A DNA stretch of 64,000 bases from Desulforudis sp. (lineage in GTDB: Bacteria; Bacillota; Desulfotomaculia; Desulfotomaculales; Desulforudaceae), in NCBI GenBank assembly GCA_019084485.1, contig JAHRFU010000050.1, positions 62,001-126,000 of the forward strand, written 5' to 3'. Shown one piece after another: positions 25,616 to 33,603 of this stretch. Both the position numbers and the translations under genes were made by a program. The notes beneath the pieces were generated by a model. It was not told where the DNA came from. It saw nothing but the letters and a program-made list of their open reading frames with translations, and ran no database searches. Positions within the stretch are counted from its first letter, which is position 1. The number at the start of each line of letters is the position of its first letter.

Positions 25616-26365
25616 TTGCAGACGAAAAACGAAACGCCTAAACCGTTGACAGTTGTATTTGTGGATTACGAGTCGTGGTTTTGGGGATTGCGTGATTACG
25701 GGCTGTCCCCGGATCTAAAAGAGTTTGTTCAGGATGTGAAGCAGGTCGGTAATCTGGAGCAGATTTACTTCTTCGCCGATTTTGCCAAGCCCGATCTGGA
25801 GCCGGAAAGGTTTAAACTAAGGACGATTACGACAAACATCATTGATTGTTCCCATCCGGACAACAAATCAAAGAAGGACTATACCGACTTCATTATGCTG
25901 GATCACATCTACCGAACCATCATCCAACGGCCGGAGATTATGCAGTACGTCCTGGTGACCGGTGACGGGCACTTCCATAACGTGGTTGCCTTTCTGACCA
26001 CCTTTATGGATAAGACGGTCGGGGTCTATGGAGTCCACGGCTCATTCAGCGCTCAGCTCCGGGAGTGTGCAACCTGGTTTAAAGTAATCGGAACCGAACG
26101 GACGGTAGAGTACAGGTACCGCGAAGTATTAGCCACGCTTAATGTGGCCAGGCTCAAAAAGCTTGATCCGACTTTTGGGACAACCGTTGGTCGCTGCTCT
26201 GAGTACTACCGCATCGACCGTGCGGCGGTGGCGATGACCCTGAGCAAACTGATAGACGAAGGTTACATAAAACAGACAATAATCCATTCCGAAAACGGAG
26301 ACAGAATGATACTGATCACCGATTGGCAGTGCCTCAAGGAAAAAGGACTTTGGAAAAGTGACTAA
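25616..26365 (+). CDS. NYN (PIN-like) domain protein with C-terminal winged-helix-like region
   Basis: A 249-residue protein. The N-terminal PIN-like NYN domain (about residues 10-165) has the acidic residues expected of a metal-dependent RNase: FVDYES at the first strand, KKDYTDFIMLDHIY, and YVLVTGDGHFHNVV. The C-terminal 80 residues (GRCSEYYRIDRAAVAMTLSKLIDEGYI) look like a winged helix. AGGAGG is only 2 bp from ATG 25610 but 8 bp from TTG 25616, so TTG is the probable start. It is a single-gene unit with its own promoter and a strong terminator. Target RNA is unknown. Confidence 0.8.
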   Translation: MQTKNETPKPLTVVFVDYESWFWGLRDYGLSPDLKEFVQDVKQVGNLEQIYFFADFAKPDLEPERFKLRTITTNIIDCSHPDNKSKKDYTDFIMLDHIYRTIIQRPEIMQYVLVTGDGHFHNVVAFLTTFMDKTVGVYGVHGSFSAQLRECATWFKVIGTERTVEYRYREVLATLNVARLKKLDPTFGTTVGRCSEYYRIDRAAVAMTLSKLIDEGYIKQTIIHSENGDRMILITDWQCLKEKGLWKSD

Positions 26366-26407
26366 CTAAGCAACGGTCCTGCTTAAGCTTTGAACATCAG
26401 CATCCGG

Positions 26408-26444
26408 AAACCGCCTGCCCTAGATAAAGGGTGGGCGGTTTTTC
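26408..26444 (+). terminator. Terminator of NYN-domain gene
   Basis: AAACCGCC(TG)CCCT paired with AGGG(TG)GGCGGTTT across an AGATAA loop, followed by TTTTTC. Confidence 0.9.
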
Positions 26445-26542
26445 TCTGCCTGGTGTGGAGTTCAATTGGTTCGTGCGGCGGAATTTGGTTTCTGTTATCA
26501 TATATCTAACCAAAACGCCACCCGCTGTTACGGGAGAACAAT

Positions 26543-27253
26543 ATGGCCAGAGAAGTATTGCTCCAACTCAAGGGTGTTTGGAAAACATACCGGATGGGCG
26601 AGGTGGAGGTCCCAGCCCTGAAACCGACCGACCTGAACGTGTTCCGGGGCGAAATCTTAGTTATCCTCGGCCCTAGCGGTTCCGGCAAGAGTACGCTGCT
26701 CAACATCGTGGGCGGCATCGACCAGCCCAGCGGCGGACAGTTGCTCTACGAAGGGAAAAACCTGACGGGTGTCAGTGATAATGCCCTGACCGCCTACCGC
26801 CGTCACCATGTCGGGTTTATCTTTCAGTTCTTCGACTTAATTTCCAACCTCACTGTATCTGAAAACGTGGCTCTGGGTGCCGAGATCGCTGGGCGGCGTT
26901 CGGCCTTTGATCCCATCCTGGAAGGTCTCGGGCTCGACGGTAAGCAGAACAGTTTCCCGGCGCAGCTTTCCGGCGGGGAGCAGCAGCGTGTGGCCATTGC
27001 ACGGGCTCTAGCCAAGGAACCGGATCTGTTGCTGTGTGATGAACCGACCGGTTCGCTGGATTTCCGGACCGGAATCCGGGTGCTCCGCCTGCTGCATATG
27101 GTCAGTCGGGAAATGGGCAAGACGGTAGTGATCATCACCCACAACGTGCCGATTGGAGCAATGGCGGACCGGGTGATCACCATGCGCGACGGGCTCATCG
27201 ATCGTATTGTTGTGAACGAAAAAACGGTTGATCCCTCTGTAATCAGTTGGTGA
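26543..27253 (+). CDS. ABC transporter ATPase (MacB/LolD type)
   Basis: A 236-residue ATP-binding subunit. Walker A GPSGSGKST is near residue 43, the Q-loop region FIFQFFDLISNLTV is near 92, the signature LSGGEQQRVAIARAL is near 140, Walker B LLLCDEPTGSLD is near 164, and the H-loop is IITHN. It belongs to the MacB/LolD class that pairs with FtsX-like permeases. It is followed 4 bp later by the permease gene and then by a membrane-fusion protein gene, giving a three-gene exporter operon. Confidence 0.95.
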   Translation: MAREVLLQLKGVWKTYRMGEVEVPALKPTDLNVFRGEILVILGPSGSGKSTLLNIVGGIDQPSGGQLLYEGKNLTGVSDNALTAYRRHHVGFIFQFFDLISNLTVSENVALGAEIAGRRSAFDPILEGLGLDGKQNSFPAQLSGGEQQRVAIARALAKEPDLLLCDEPTGSLDFRTGIRVLRLLHMVSREMGKTVVIITHNVPIGAMADRVITMRDGLIDRIVVNEKTVDPSVISW

Positions 27254-27257
27254 TGAT

Positions 27258-29624
27258 ATGCTGATACGCAAGCTATTACGCGACCTCTTACGTTATAAAG
27301 GCCAGTTCGCCGCTCTGGTGCTGCTGGTTACCCTCGGCATTTCCCTTTTTAGTGCGATGTATCTGTCCTACGTTAACCTTCGGGATTCTGCGGAGGCCAG
27401 CTTCGATCGGCTCAACGCCGCCCACCTCACCGCCTATTTTGCGTCGGCACCGGACGGTCTGGTGGCTCAGGCCCGCCGGATTGACGGGGTGCAGATGGCA
27501 GCAGGCCGCGTGGTGGAAGACGTGGCCCTAGATCTGGATGGCAGTCGGGAACGGATCACGGCGAGGCTGATTTCCCTTCCCGGTCCCGGAGAGGATCCGG
27601 TAAACGACCTGCATTTCGTGCAGGGCCGTCCGCTTGATGGGGGAGACCGGCGCGGCGTCTTGGTGTCCAGTGATTTCGCGGGCTTCCACGGGCTGGGACC
27701 CGGCGACCGGATCTACCCGGTGATCAACGGAATTCGGCAGGAACTGACTATCCAGGGTTTGGTGATCAGTTCCGAATACCTCTTCCCCGCTCCCGACGCG
27801 GGGCAACTGTTCTCGACGGCTCGTACTTTCGGAGTGCTGTTCGTGACCCGGGAGACCATGGCCGAGATCATGGGTACCGGGGGGCAGATTAACGAAATTC
27901 TGCTGCTGCTTAACCCCGGGGCGGATCGGCAGAGCGCCAAGGACGCCCTGCGCACACTTGTCTCGGGGTATGGCTACCGGACGATTGTCGAACTTGAGGA
28001 TCAGACGAGCTACCGCCTGCTAGAGAGCGAACTCAGGGATCTTTCCACTTGGTCCGTGATGCTGCCCACCCTGTTTCTTGGTGCCGCAGTGATGATCATC
28101 CTGGTGCTTCTGGCTCGGATTGTGCGCCAGCAACGCCCCCATATCGGGCTTCTGCGGGCCCTGGGGTACAGCCGGGGGGACATCCTGCGCTATTATCTGG
28201 GTTTTTGCTTTCTGGTGGGCGTCAGCGGTTCACTGCTCGGAATCCTGCTTGGACACTGGATGTCGGTCGGGCTAACCGACATGTACGGCCAGTATTACAA
28301 TATCCCCTATTTGACCGGGGCCTTTCACTGGGACGTCCAACTCTCCGCCGCCCTTCTCGGGATCGGCACCTGTCTGCTGGCGGGCCTGTTTTCCGCCTGG
28401 CAGGCGGCCGCCATTCAGCCGGTGGAAGCCATGCGCCCGCCCGCCCCGCCTCCAGGACGTCGTTTTTGGGGGGAACGCTGGGTGCGCATGATGCGCGAGA
28501 TGCCCGCCCTGTGGAAGTTCCCGATCCGCAACATTACCCGCAACCCCTGGCGGTTCAATTTCTCTGCAATCGGGGTAGCGGTGGCCTTAAGCTTCCTGAT
28601 TCTGGTCGGTTCATTTTACAACCTGTTCGACAGCGTGATTAACCGTTACTTCGGCCAGATGGTGGCCTATGATGCCCGCATCAGTCTTACCGGCCCCACC
28701 GGGTGGGACGCAGTTAATGAAATCGTCCTCTGGCCCGAGGTGAACCGGGCGGAAGCGCTGATCGAGATCCCGGTACGCTACCGCAACGGGCACATTGTGC
28801 ACGAGAGCGTACTCACCGGTCTGCAGGAAGAAGCCCAACTCTATGCCCTGCAGGACGCGGACGGAAACCGGGTTTTCCCGACCCCAGACGGCGTGTTGCT
28901 TTCCTCCAACCTCCAGGAAATCCTCGGCGTAGGGGTTGGGGAGGCGATTATCCTGGAGCCAATGATTGAAGGACTACCATCTCGGACGCTGCCGGTGGCG
29001 GGGACGGTGGAACTGTTCATTGGGGCCGGTGGCTTCCTGCCGTTGGATGAGGTGCGCACCATCCGCGGACCGGGCTCTCCGATTTCTGCGGTACTGGTTA
29101 CGACCACCCCGGGCGGGCTGGAACAGTTGCGGGAACGCACCCGAACGCTGCCGTTGGTGGCCGGTGTGCAGGACATCAGCCAAATGCGAGCCGAGATAAT
29201 GGAAAGCCTCGATATCATGTATGCCTTCATCGGGATTTCCCTGCTCTTCAGCATGCTGCTATCTGGCGCCATCGTGTACAGTATGACCTCGATTACCGCG
29301 CTGGAGAGGATGCGGGAATTGGGCATCTTCCGAATGCAGGGTATGAGCCGGAAGGGAACCGGCATCCTGGTGGCCGCCGAGGGCGTGCTGCCGGCGCTGC
29401 CGGGTCTTGGGCTGGGAGTATTGCTCGGATATGCGTGGGCTGGGGCCTTTGCGGCGGCATATGCGTCCCAAAGTGACATGTTTACGATTCGACTGGTGAT
29501 TTATCCGGCGACCATCTTTATAGCGCTCATCGGAATTATCCTGGCGGTGGCACTGGCCCAGATCCCAGCCATCCGTAGTGCCGGCGGTATCGACCTGGCG
29601 GAAGCATCAAAACAGCGGGAGTAG
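27258..29624 (+). CDS. FtsX-like ABC permease (duplicated)
   Basis: A 788-residue permease. It has an N-terminal helix (AALVLLVTLGISLFSAMYL), a large extracytoplasmic domain, three helices near residues 270-390 (MIILVLLARIV, FCFLVGVSGSLLGILLG), then a second unit with a helix near 440 (GVAVALSFLILVGSFYNLF), another external domain and three C-terminal helices. Both units have the FtsX core. This is the long double version typical of MacB-type lipoprotein or peptide exporters. It sits between the ATPase and adaptor genes. The cargo is unknown. Confidence 0.9.
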   Translation: MLIRKLLRDLLRYKGQFAALVLLVTLGISLFSAMYLSYVNLRDSAEASFDRLNAAHLTAYFASAPDGLVAQARRIDGVQMAAGRVVEDVALDLDGSRERITARLISLPGPGEDPVNDLHFVQGRPLDGGDRRGVLVSSDFAGFHGLGPGDRIYPVINGIRQELTIQGLVISSEYLFPAPDAGQLFSTARTFGVLFVTRETMAEIMGTGGQINEILLLLNPGADRQSAKDALRTLVSGYGYRTIVELEDQTSYRLLESELRDLSTWSVMLPTLFLGAAVMIILVLLARIVRQQRPHIGLLRALGYSRGDILRYYLGFCFLVGVSGSLLGILLGHWMSVGLTDMYGQYYNIPYLTGAFHWDVQLSAALLGIGTCLLAGLFSAWQAAAIQPVEAMRPPAPPPGRRFWGERWVRMMREMPALWKFPIRNITRNPWRFNFSAIGVAVALSFLILVGSFYNLFDSVINRYFGQMVAYDARISLTGPTGWDAVNEIVLWPEVNRAEALIEIPVRYRNGHIVHESVLTGLQEEAQLYALQDADGNRVFPTPDGVLLSSNLQEILGVGVGEAIILEPMIEGLPSRTLPVAGTVELFIGAGGFLPLDEVRTIRGPGSPISAVLVTTTPGGLEQLRERTRTLPLVAGVQDISQMRAEIMESLDIMYAFIGISLLFSMLLSGAIVYSMTSITALERMRELGIFRMQGMSRKGTGILVAAEGVLPALPGLGLGVLLGYAWAGAFAAAYASQSDMFTIRLVIYPATIFIALIGIILAVALAQIPAIRSAGGIDLAEASKQRE

Positions 29625-29637
29625 GAGGCGTGAAATC

Positions 29638-30822
29638 ATGCTGACAAGAAAGTGGAAAATCGGGCTCGGGGTGGCGCTGGTCTCAGCGGTGATCGCCGGG
29701 GTATCCCTGGCGGGCAGCCTGAAAGGGGTTCCGGTGGAAACAGCGCGGATATCCGAGGGCGATCTGGCGGTCACCGTACGGGGTACAGGGGAGGTCAAGT
29801 TACGAGACCCGGTCTATGTTGTTTCCGAGGTGGGCGGCCGGGTGGCGACCGTTCCGGTCAAAGAAGGGGATCGCGTGGCTGCCGGCGACTTAATAATCGC
29901 TTTGGATACGGCGTTCCTTGAAGGCCGCTTAACCCAACTGACCGCGGAACGCCGGGCTTTGGAGGCGCAGCTGGCCGAAGCGCGGGAACAAACCGGCATT
30001 GCGCTGGAACTGGCGACCTTCGCGCTGAAGCAGGCCGAGACCGACCTGGAGCGGGCGGTTTTCCTGCACGAGCAGGCGGCCATAAGCAACAGGGAACTGG
30101 AAGCGGCACAGCTGGCCCGGAATGTAGCCGAACGCACGGCAAAACAGTCCGAAGTGGGACAATTGGGCGTAGCAACCTTGGCCGCTCAAGTGCAGGCCGC
30201 TACTGCCCTGGTTCGCCAGGCTGAACGGGAACTGGCTCTGGCCCGGGTCAGTGCCGGTATCGACGGCGTGATCCTGGCTCGAAACGTAGACCCGGGAGTA
30301 GTCATTGCTCCGGGGACCGCTTTGTTCACTCTTGGTGATCCTGAAGCACTGACCATAGAGGCCCGCATTGAACCGCGGGATGCAACTGCGGTGAAGAATG
30401 GACAGACAGTCCGGGTCACCCACCTGGCGGGTGGGGCCAGCGTGGCAACCGGTGTGGTAAACCGGGTGGCCACGACCGGGATCACCACGGTCTCTCCCCT
30501 GGGGGTGAAAGAGGCCAAGGCTGAGATCGAGATCGATGTTACGGACGGGATTGAGCATCTCAAAGCGGGCTATGGGGTAAACATCGAAATTCTGGTCGAC
30601 CAGACGGCGGCTGCGGCTGTCGTTCCGGAGTCGGCTGTGTTTCGCCAGGCTGGTCGGACGGTGCTGTTTGTGGTTCGGCAAGGGCAGGCGCAACTGGTCG
30701 AAGTGGTACCCGGCCGGCGCGCGGGCGGTTTGATCGAAGTCAGCGGTGAGATTAAGACCGGTGAGACGGTAATCGTCAACCCGCCGCCGGAGGTCAAGGA
30801 CGGCACCCGCGTCTCCCCATAG
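29638..30822 (+). CDS. HlyD/MacA-like membrane fusion protein
   Basis: A 394-residue periplasmic-adaptor-type protein. A signal-anchor helix (IGLGVALVSAVIAGVSLAGSL) is followed by a lipoyl-like half (GDRVAAGDLIIALDTAFLEGRL), a coiled-coil hairpin (about residues 100-195, rich in Glu/Ala/Leu/Arg), the second lipoyl half, and beta-barrel domains. ATG 29638 follows GTAGGAGGCG. In a single-membrane bacterium such adaptors work with FtsX-type ABC pumps without TolC, usually to export peptides, lipids or drugs. Last gene of the exporter operon. Confidence 0.92.
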   Translation: MLTRKWKIGLGVALVSAVIAGVSLAGSLKGVPVETARISEGDLAVTVRGTGEVKLRDPVYVVSEVGGRVATVPVKEGDRVAAGDLIIALDTAFLEGRLTQLTAERRALEAQLAEAREQTGIALELATFALKQAETDLERAVFLHEQAAISNRELEAAQLARNVAERTAKQSEVGQLGVATLAAQVQAATALVRQAERELALARVSAGIDGVILARNVDPGVVIAPGTALFTLGDPEALTIEARIEPRDATAVKNGQTVRVTHLAGGASVATGVVNRVATTGITTVSPLGVKEAKAEIEIDVTDGIEHLKAGYGVNIEILVDQTAAAAVVPESAVFRQAGRTVLFVVRQGQAQLVEVVPGRRAGGLIEVSGEIKTGETVIVNPPPEVKDGTRVSP

Positions 30823-30932
30823 TTCAGCAGGGCAAGTGGGTATCATCCCTGCATAGCACTCTTCAGTTCAGAAAGACTAGTATTATCTAGGGTATCAGAA
30901 ATAGAAGAGGGTTTGAAGGGATTGATCCAGCG

Positions 30933-31382
30933 TTGAATCTCAATGACAGAGTGGCCATGGGCTTGATCGCGGGACTAACCGCCGGTGTGGCTATGAACGT
31001 CGTGAACCTAGCTGCTTTCTACTCGGGCATCGGAGAACTCCGCTACCTGGACTGGGCCGCTATCGTCATCTACGGCACAAAGCCGGTGAGCTTTGCCGAG
31101 GCTATTTTTGCCCTGATGGTTCAGATCATCTTCGTCGGTATCCTCGGTGTGGTATTTGCTTACCTGATTCGGGCCATCTCCAGCCGGAATCTCCTTCTTC
31201 GGGGATGGCTTTTTGGGGCTGCCGTATGGTTTTCGCTGTATGGCATTACCCTTTTGTTTAACGTGCACCAGACCATTCCGGTCAGGCTGGATACCGCACT
31301 AAATGACTTCGTGGGTGCTTCTGTGTTTGGCCTGGTGTTGGCGGCAGTGCTCCGCCGGCTTGCAGAAAGAACTACAGTTTAG
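30933..31382 (+). CDS. YqhR-like four-TM membrane protein
   Basis: A 149-residue integral membrane protein with four hydrophobic segments (VAMGLIAGLTAGVAMNVVNL, FALMVQIIFVGILGVVFAYLI, GWLFGAAVWFSLYGITLLF, ASVFGLVLAAVLRRL). The start is TTG 30933 after GAAGGGA; ATG 30960 is possible. The layout and the RNLLLRGWLFGA segment resemble the protein at 62453-62920 (DYLLLKGLIFGA), suggesting distant paralogy. Function is unknown. Confidence 0.7.
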   Translation: MNLNDRVAMGLIAGLTAGVAMNVVNLAAFYSGIGELRYLDWAAIVIYGTKPVSFAEAIFALMVQIIFVGILGVVFAYLIRAISSRNLLLRGWLFGAAVWFSLYGITLLFNVHQTIPVRLDTALNDFVGASVFGLVLAAVLRRLAERTTV

Positions 31383-31435
31383 GCCCAGTAAGGATGTGGC
31401 ATATTATTGGCTACAGTACGGACTCTGGAAGGTGC

Positions 31436-31463
31436 AAAAAAAGGCTTCGATAAATCGGAAGCC
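31436..31463 (-). terminator. Terminator of tRNA-Ala
   Basis: On the minus strand GGCTTCCGAT and ATCGAAGCC pair (one bulge) and are followed by a run of seven T. Confidence 0.85.
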
Positions 31464-31475
31464 TCGTGTTTACTA

Positions 31476-31551
31476 TGGTGGACCCGAGGGGGATCGAACC
31501 CCTGACCTCTAGAATGCGAGTCTAGCGCTCTCCCATCTGAGCTACGGGCCC
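31476..31551 (-). tRNA. tRNA-Ala (anticodon CGC)
   Basis: A complete cloverleaf with encoded CCA. Acceptor GGGCCCG/CGGGTCC includes the G3-U70 wobble pair that specifies alanine, the discriminator is A73, and the anticodon loop is CTCGCAT. It is read on the minus strand behind a TTGCGC-17-TACAAT promoter. Confidence 0.96.
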
Positions 31552-31562
31552 GTGCGAAAACC

Positions 31563-31591
31563 ATTGTAGCATAGAAAGACCGGGGGCGCAA
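31563..31591 (-). promoter_or_regulatory. Promoter of tRNA-Ala
   Basis: Minus strand TTGCGC-17 bp-TACAAT, about 12 bp before the tRNA 5' end. Confidence 0.7.
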
Positions 31592-31648
31592 GCTGTACAG
31601 GTTGCATGGCTTGGCCCCTGGTCTTTCATCTTCGGTCGGCTTTAGCTC

Positions 31649-32218
31649 TTAGTGAGCGAAGACGTGCCGGTCAATCTGCGTGATGATGTCACGGCTCCAA
31701 ACCCAAGGATTGACCTTCACATATGGGTTCCAGAAGTACAGGGCACCTCCGCTCGGATCTTGGCCGGCGATGGCCTGCTCCGCGGCGCCCATCGATTCCG
31801 TACTGACAGAACGCCAAATGCTGCCGTTCGACACCGTACAGAAAGCCTTGGGCTGGTGCACAACACCCTTGACGGTGTTCGGGAAGTCCTTATGTTCCAC
31901 TCTGTTCAATATCACGGCACCGACTGCGACCTTGCCGGGCTGAGACTCCGTAGCTGCTTCCGCTTCGATCACTCTGGCCAGCAGTATCTTGTCATCCTGG
32001 TTTACCTTGATTCCACGGCTTGCTGCGGATTCGTTTCGACTCGCGTCGGCTTCCACTGCCTCCTCCACGGCTGCGGCCGTCTGAACAGGCACCACCCGTT
32101 CATTGGCTGCGGCGTAGCCGGCGATACCAATCGTCAGTGAGAACGCAAACAGGTACGCAACACAGGCTGTGGCAATGCGTCTATGGGTTGAATTTTGCCA
32201 CATAAAGTTAATAGCCAT
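31649..32218 (-). CDS. SleB-type cell-wall hydrolase (Hydrolase_2)
   Basis: A 189-residue secreted protein. The N-terminus has a basic start and a hydrophobic signal segment (ACVAYLFAFSLTIGIAGYAAA). The C-terminal 120 residues form the SleB/CwlJ catalytic domain: LLARVIEAEAATESQPGKVAVGAVILNRV (with the catalytic Glu), then KAFCTVSNGSIW and LYFWNPYVK. SleB is a lytic transglycosylase acting on spore cortex, but this class also includes vegetative wall hydrolases; there is no ypeB partner beside it and no N-terminal peptidoglycan-binding domain. So spore or vegetative role remains open. Confidence 0.9.
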   Translation of the reverse strand: MAINFMWQNSTHRRIATACVAYLFAFSLTIGIAGYAAANERVVPVQTAAAVEEAVEADASRNESAASRGIKVNQDDKILLARVIEAEAATESQPGKVAVGAVILNRVEHKDFPNTVKGVVHQPKAFCTVSNGSIWRSVSTESMGAAEQAIAGQDPSGGALYFWNPYVKVNPWVWSRDIITQIDRHVFAH

Positions 32219-32336
32219 CGTTTTTACTCCCCTTCGTTTGTTAGACGTGGCTCAGTTGAAGAGTATAAACGAATGTTCCTAGTAAGGTCAACGGTAAGTG
32301 GTGGGACTCCAGGAAAGGTTGTGAAACGGGGGCTGC

Positions 32337-32368
32337 AAAAAAAGAGCCCCGCGCCGAGGCACGGGGTC
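32337..32368 (-). terminator. Intrinsic terminator
   Basis: Minus strand ACCCCGTGCC...GGCGCGGGGC stem followed by TTTTTTT. It ends the transcript of the small gene at 32406-32657. Confidence 0.85.
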
Positions 32369-32405
32369 GCCTGAAGGTATTCAATTTAATGGTGAAAACT
32401 AACCC

Positions 32406-32657
32406 CTATAATCCAATTGTATGCGCGGGTTCTGCGTTATGATTCTTTTTATTGCGAATTACGGCGTCTTCTGCGTAGTCACTCGAGACCAAGTAAAGGT
32501 TGACCCACAGTTCGTGCTCATTGGTCTTGCCGACCAACTCGCCGGCTAGGTTCTTGAACTTGCGATGCACCCGATCCTTGAAGGATGAAAAGTCGATGAG
32601 CATGTCCATTACATCCTTCTGACTGTAGGTCGCACCCTCGCGCAGGGCCTTAGTCAA
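32406..32657 (-). CDS. Hypothetical small soluble protein
   Basis: An 83-residue protein. The ORF track starts at 32744 inside a strong hairpin; TTG 32657 with AGGGGGT 7 bp upstream is the better start. The sequence (MTKALREGATYSQKDVMDMLIDFSSF... LAGELVGKTNEHELWVNLYLVSSDYAED) is mixed helical and hydrophilic with no recognisable family. It lies between a terminator hairpin upstream and its own terminator downstream, so it is a single-gene unit or a read-through product of the low-complexity gene. Confidence 0.6.
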   Translation of the reverse strand: MTKALREGATYSQKDVMDMLIDFSSFKDRVHRKFKNLAGELVGKTNEHELWVNLYLVSSDYAEDAVIRNKKNHNAEPAHTIGL

Positions 32658-32720
32658 AGCACCCACCCCCTGGGTCAGATTATACCACAATATCCATAAT
32701 ATGTTAATAGTAAATACAGA

Positions 32721-32750
32721 AATAATGGACCCGACCGGGCCCATTATTTT
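32721..32750 (-). terminator. Hairpin terminator after the low-complexity gene
   Basis: Minus strand AATAATGG(G)CCCG-GT-CGGG(T)CCATTATT followed by TTTCTGTATTT, immediately 3' of the gene at 32778-33521. Confidence 0.7.
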
Positions 32751-32777
32751 CTATCAAACGTTGTTGTAAGCCGGGGT

Positions 32778-33521
32778 TCAGAAACTGGTGTTTCCGGCAC
32801 TGCCGATGTTCTGTCCCATAAGGCTACCGGAAGCCATGTTCTGGTTGGCCATTCCGCTCATTTGATTGGAGCCGAAAGTACCGCTGAGGTTACTCATGTT
32901 CGCAGCGTTGGTGCCGATGTTGCTGTAGTTCCCCAGGTTCGCGTTGTTGCCGAAAGATCCCAGGTTGGCGTTGGTCGCAAAGGCGTTGCTGTAGTTTCCA
33001 AGATTACCGAGTGAGGACGCCCCAAGGTTCGGACCGTACTGACCGCCGAAGTTTTGACCGGCCGAGATTCCGTAGTTGGCACCCGCATAGGGGCTACTCT
33101 GTGCAGTTCCGATGTTCTGGCCGTAGATGTTGCTACTGTAGGGGCTGGCAAACGCGGAGCCGAAGGTGCCGTAGCCGCCCTGATTACCAAGCTGGCCGGT
33201 TCCACCGTACTGACCGTACTGACTGTACGGCTGCGCGCCAAACTGATGCTGGCCGATACCGTAATTGGGCGTGGTCTGGTAGCCTGCTGCTCCGGTACCG
33301 GCTCCGAACTGGGTGTTCTGCGTCATGGGGGACAACTGTTGGGCCATGCTGGAGAGCTGGTTAATGCTCGTGCTCATGCTGTGCGCGATCTGATTCAGCC
33401 GCTGGAGCTGTGCCGCATTGTGCTGTTCGGCCTGTGAGAGTTGGTTGGCCATGCTGGTAATGTTGTTAAGATCCTGACGCATGTTGCTCAGCTGCTGCTG
33501 AATCTGGTTCATTTGGAACAT
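32778..33521 (-). CDS. Low-complexity Gly/Asn/Gln/Tyr/Ser-rich protein with N-terminal coiled coil
   Basis: A 247-residue protein of two parts. Residues 1-65 form a Gln/Asn/Met-rich heptad region (MFQMNQIQQQLSNMRQDL, then NQLSSMAQQL), likely a coiled coil. Residues 66-247 are almost entirely Gly, Asn, Ser, Tyr, Gln, Ala, Phe and Thr with no charged residues, containing loose repeats such as NLGNYSN, NLGSFGN and YGQNIG. There is no signal peptide. The start ATG follows AAGGAGG. The composition resembles spore-coat, exosporium or prion-like phase-separating proteins, but I recognise no family. Neighbours: SleB-like hydrolase and an orphan binding protein. Confidence 0.8.
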   Translation of the reverse strand: MFQMNQIQQQLSNMRQDLNNITSMANQLSQAEQHNAAQLQRLNQIAHSMSTSINQLSSMAQQLSPMTQNTQFGAGTGAAGYQTTPNYGIGQHQFGAQPYSQYGQYGGTGQLGNQGGYGTFGSAFASPYSSNIYGQNIGTAQSSPYAGANYGISAGQNFGGQYGPNLGASSLGNLGNYSNAFATNANLGSFGNNANLGNYSNIGTNAANMSNLSGTFGSNQMSGMANQNMASGSLMGQNIGSAGNTSF

Positions 33522-33603
33522 AGTTGAAGGCCTCCTTCTTGCCGTTTTTCTTATTATTCACTTTATTACCAGCAATATTAGTGGAACATCATGGTCAAAT
33601 CCG

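Noticed and set aside
31303-31512. ORF ending GGPEGDRTPDL near tRNA-Ala
   Set aside because: The C-terminal peptide is the usual tRNA-derived false ORF ending; the true gene in this stretch is the YqhR-like one.
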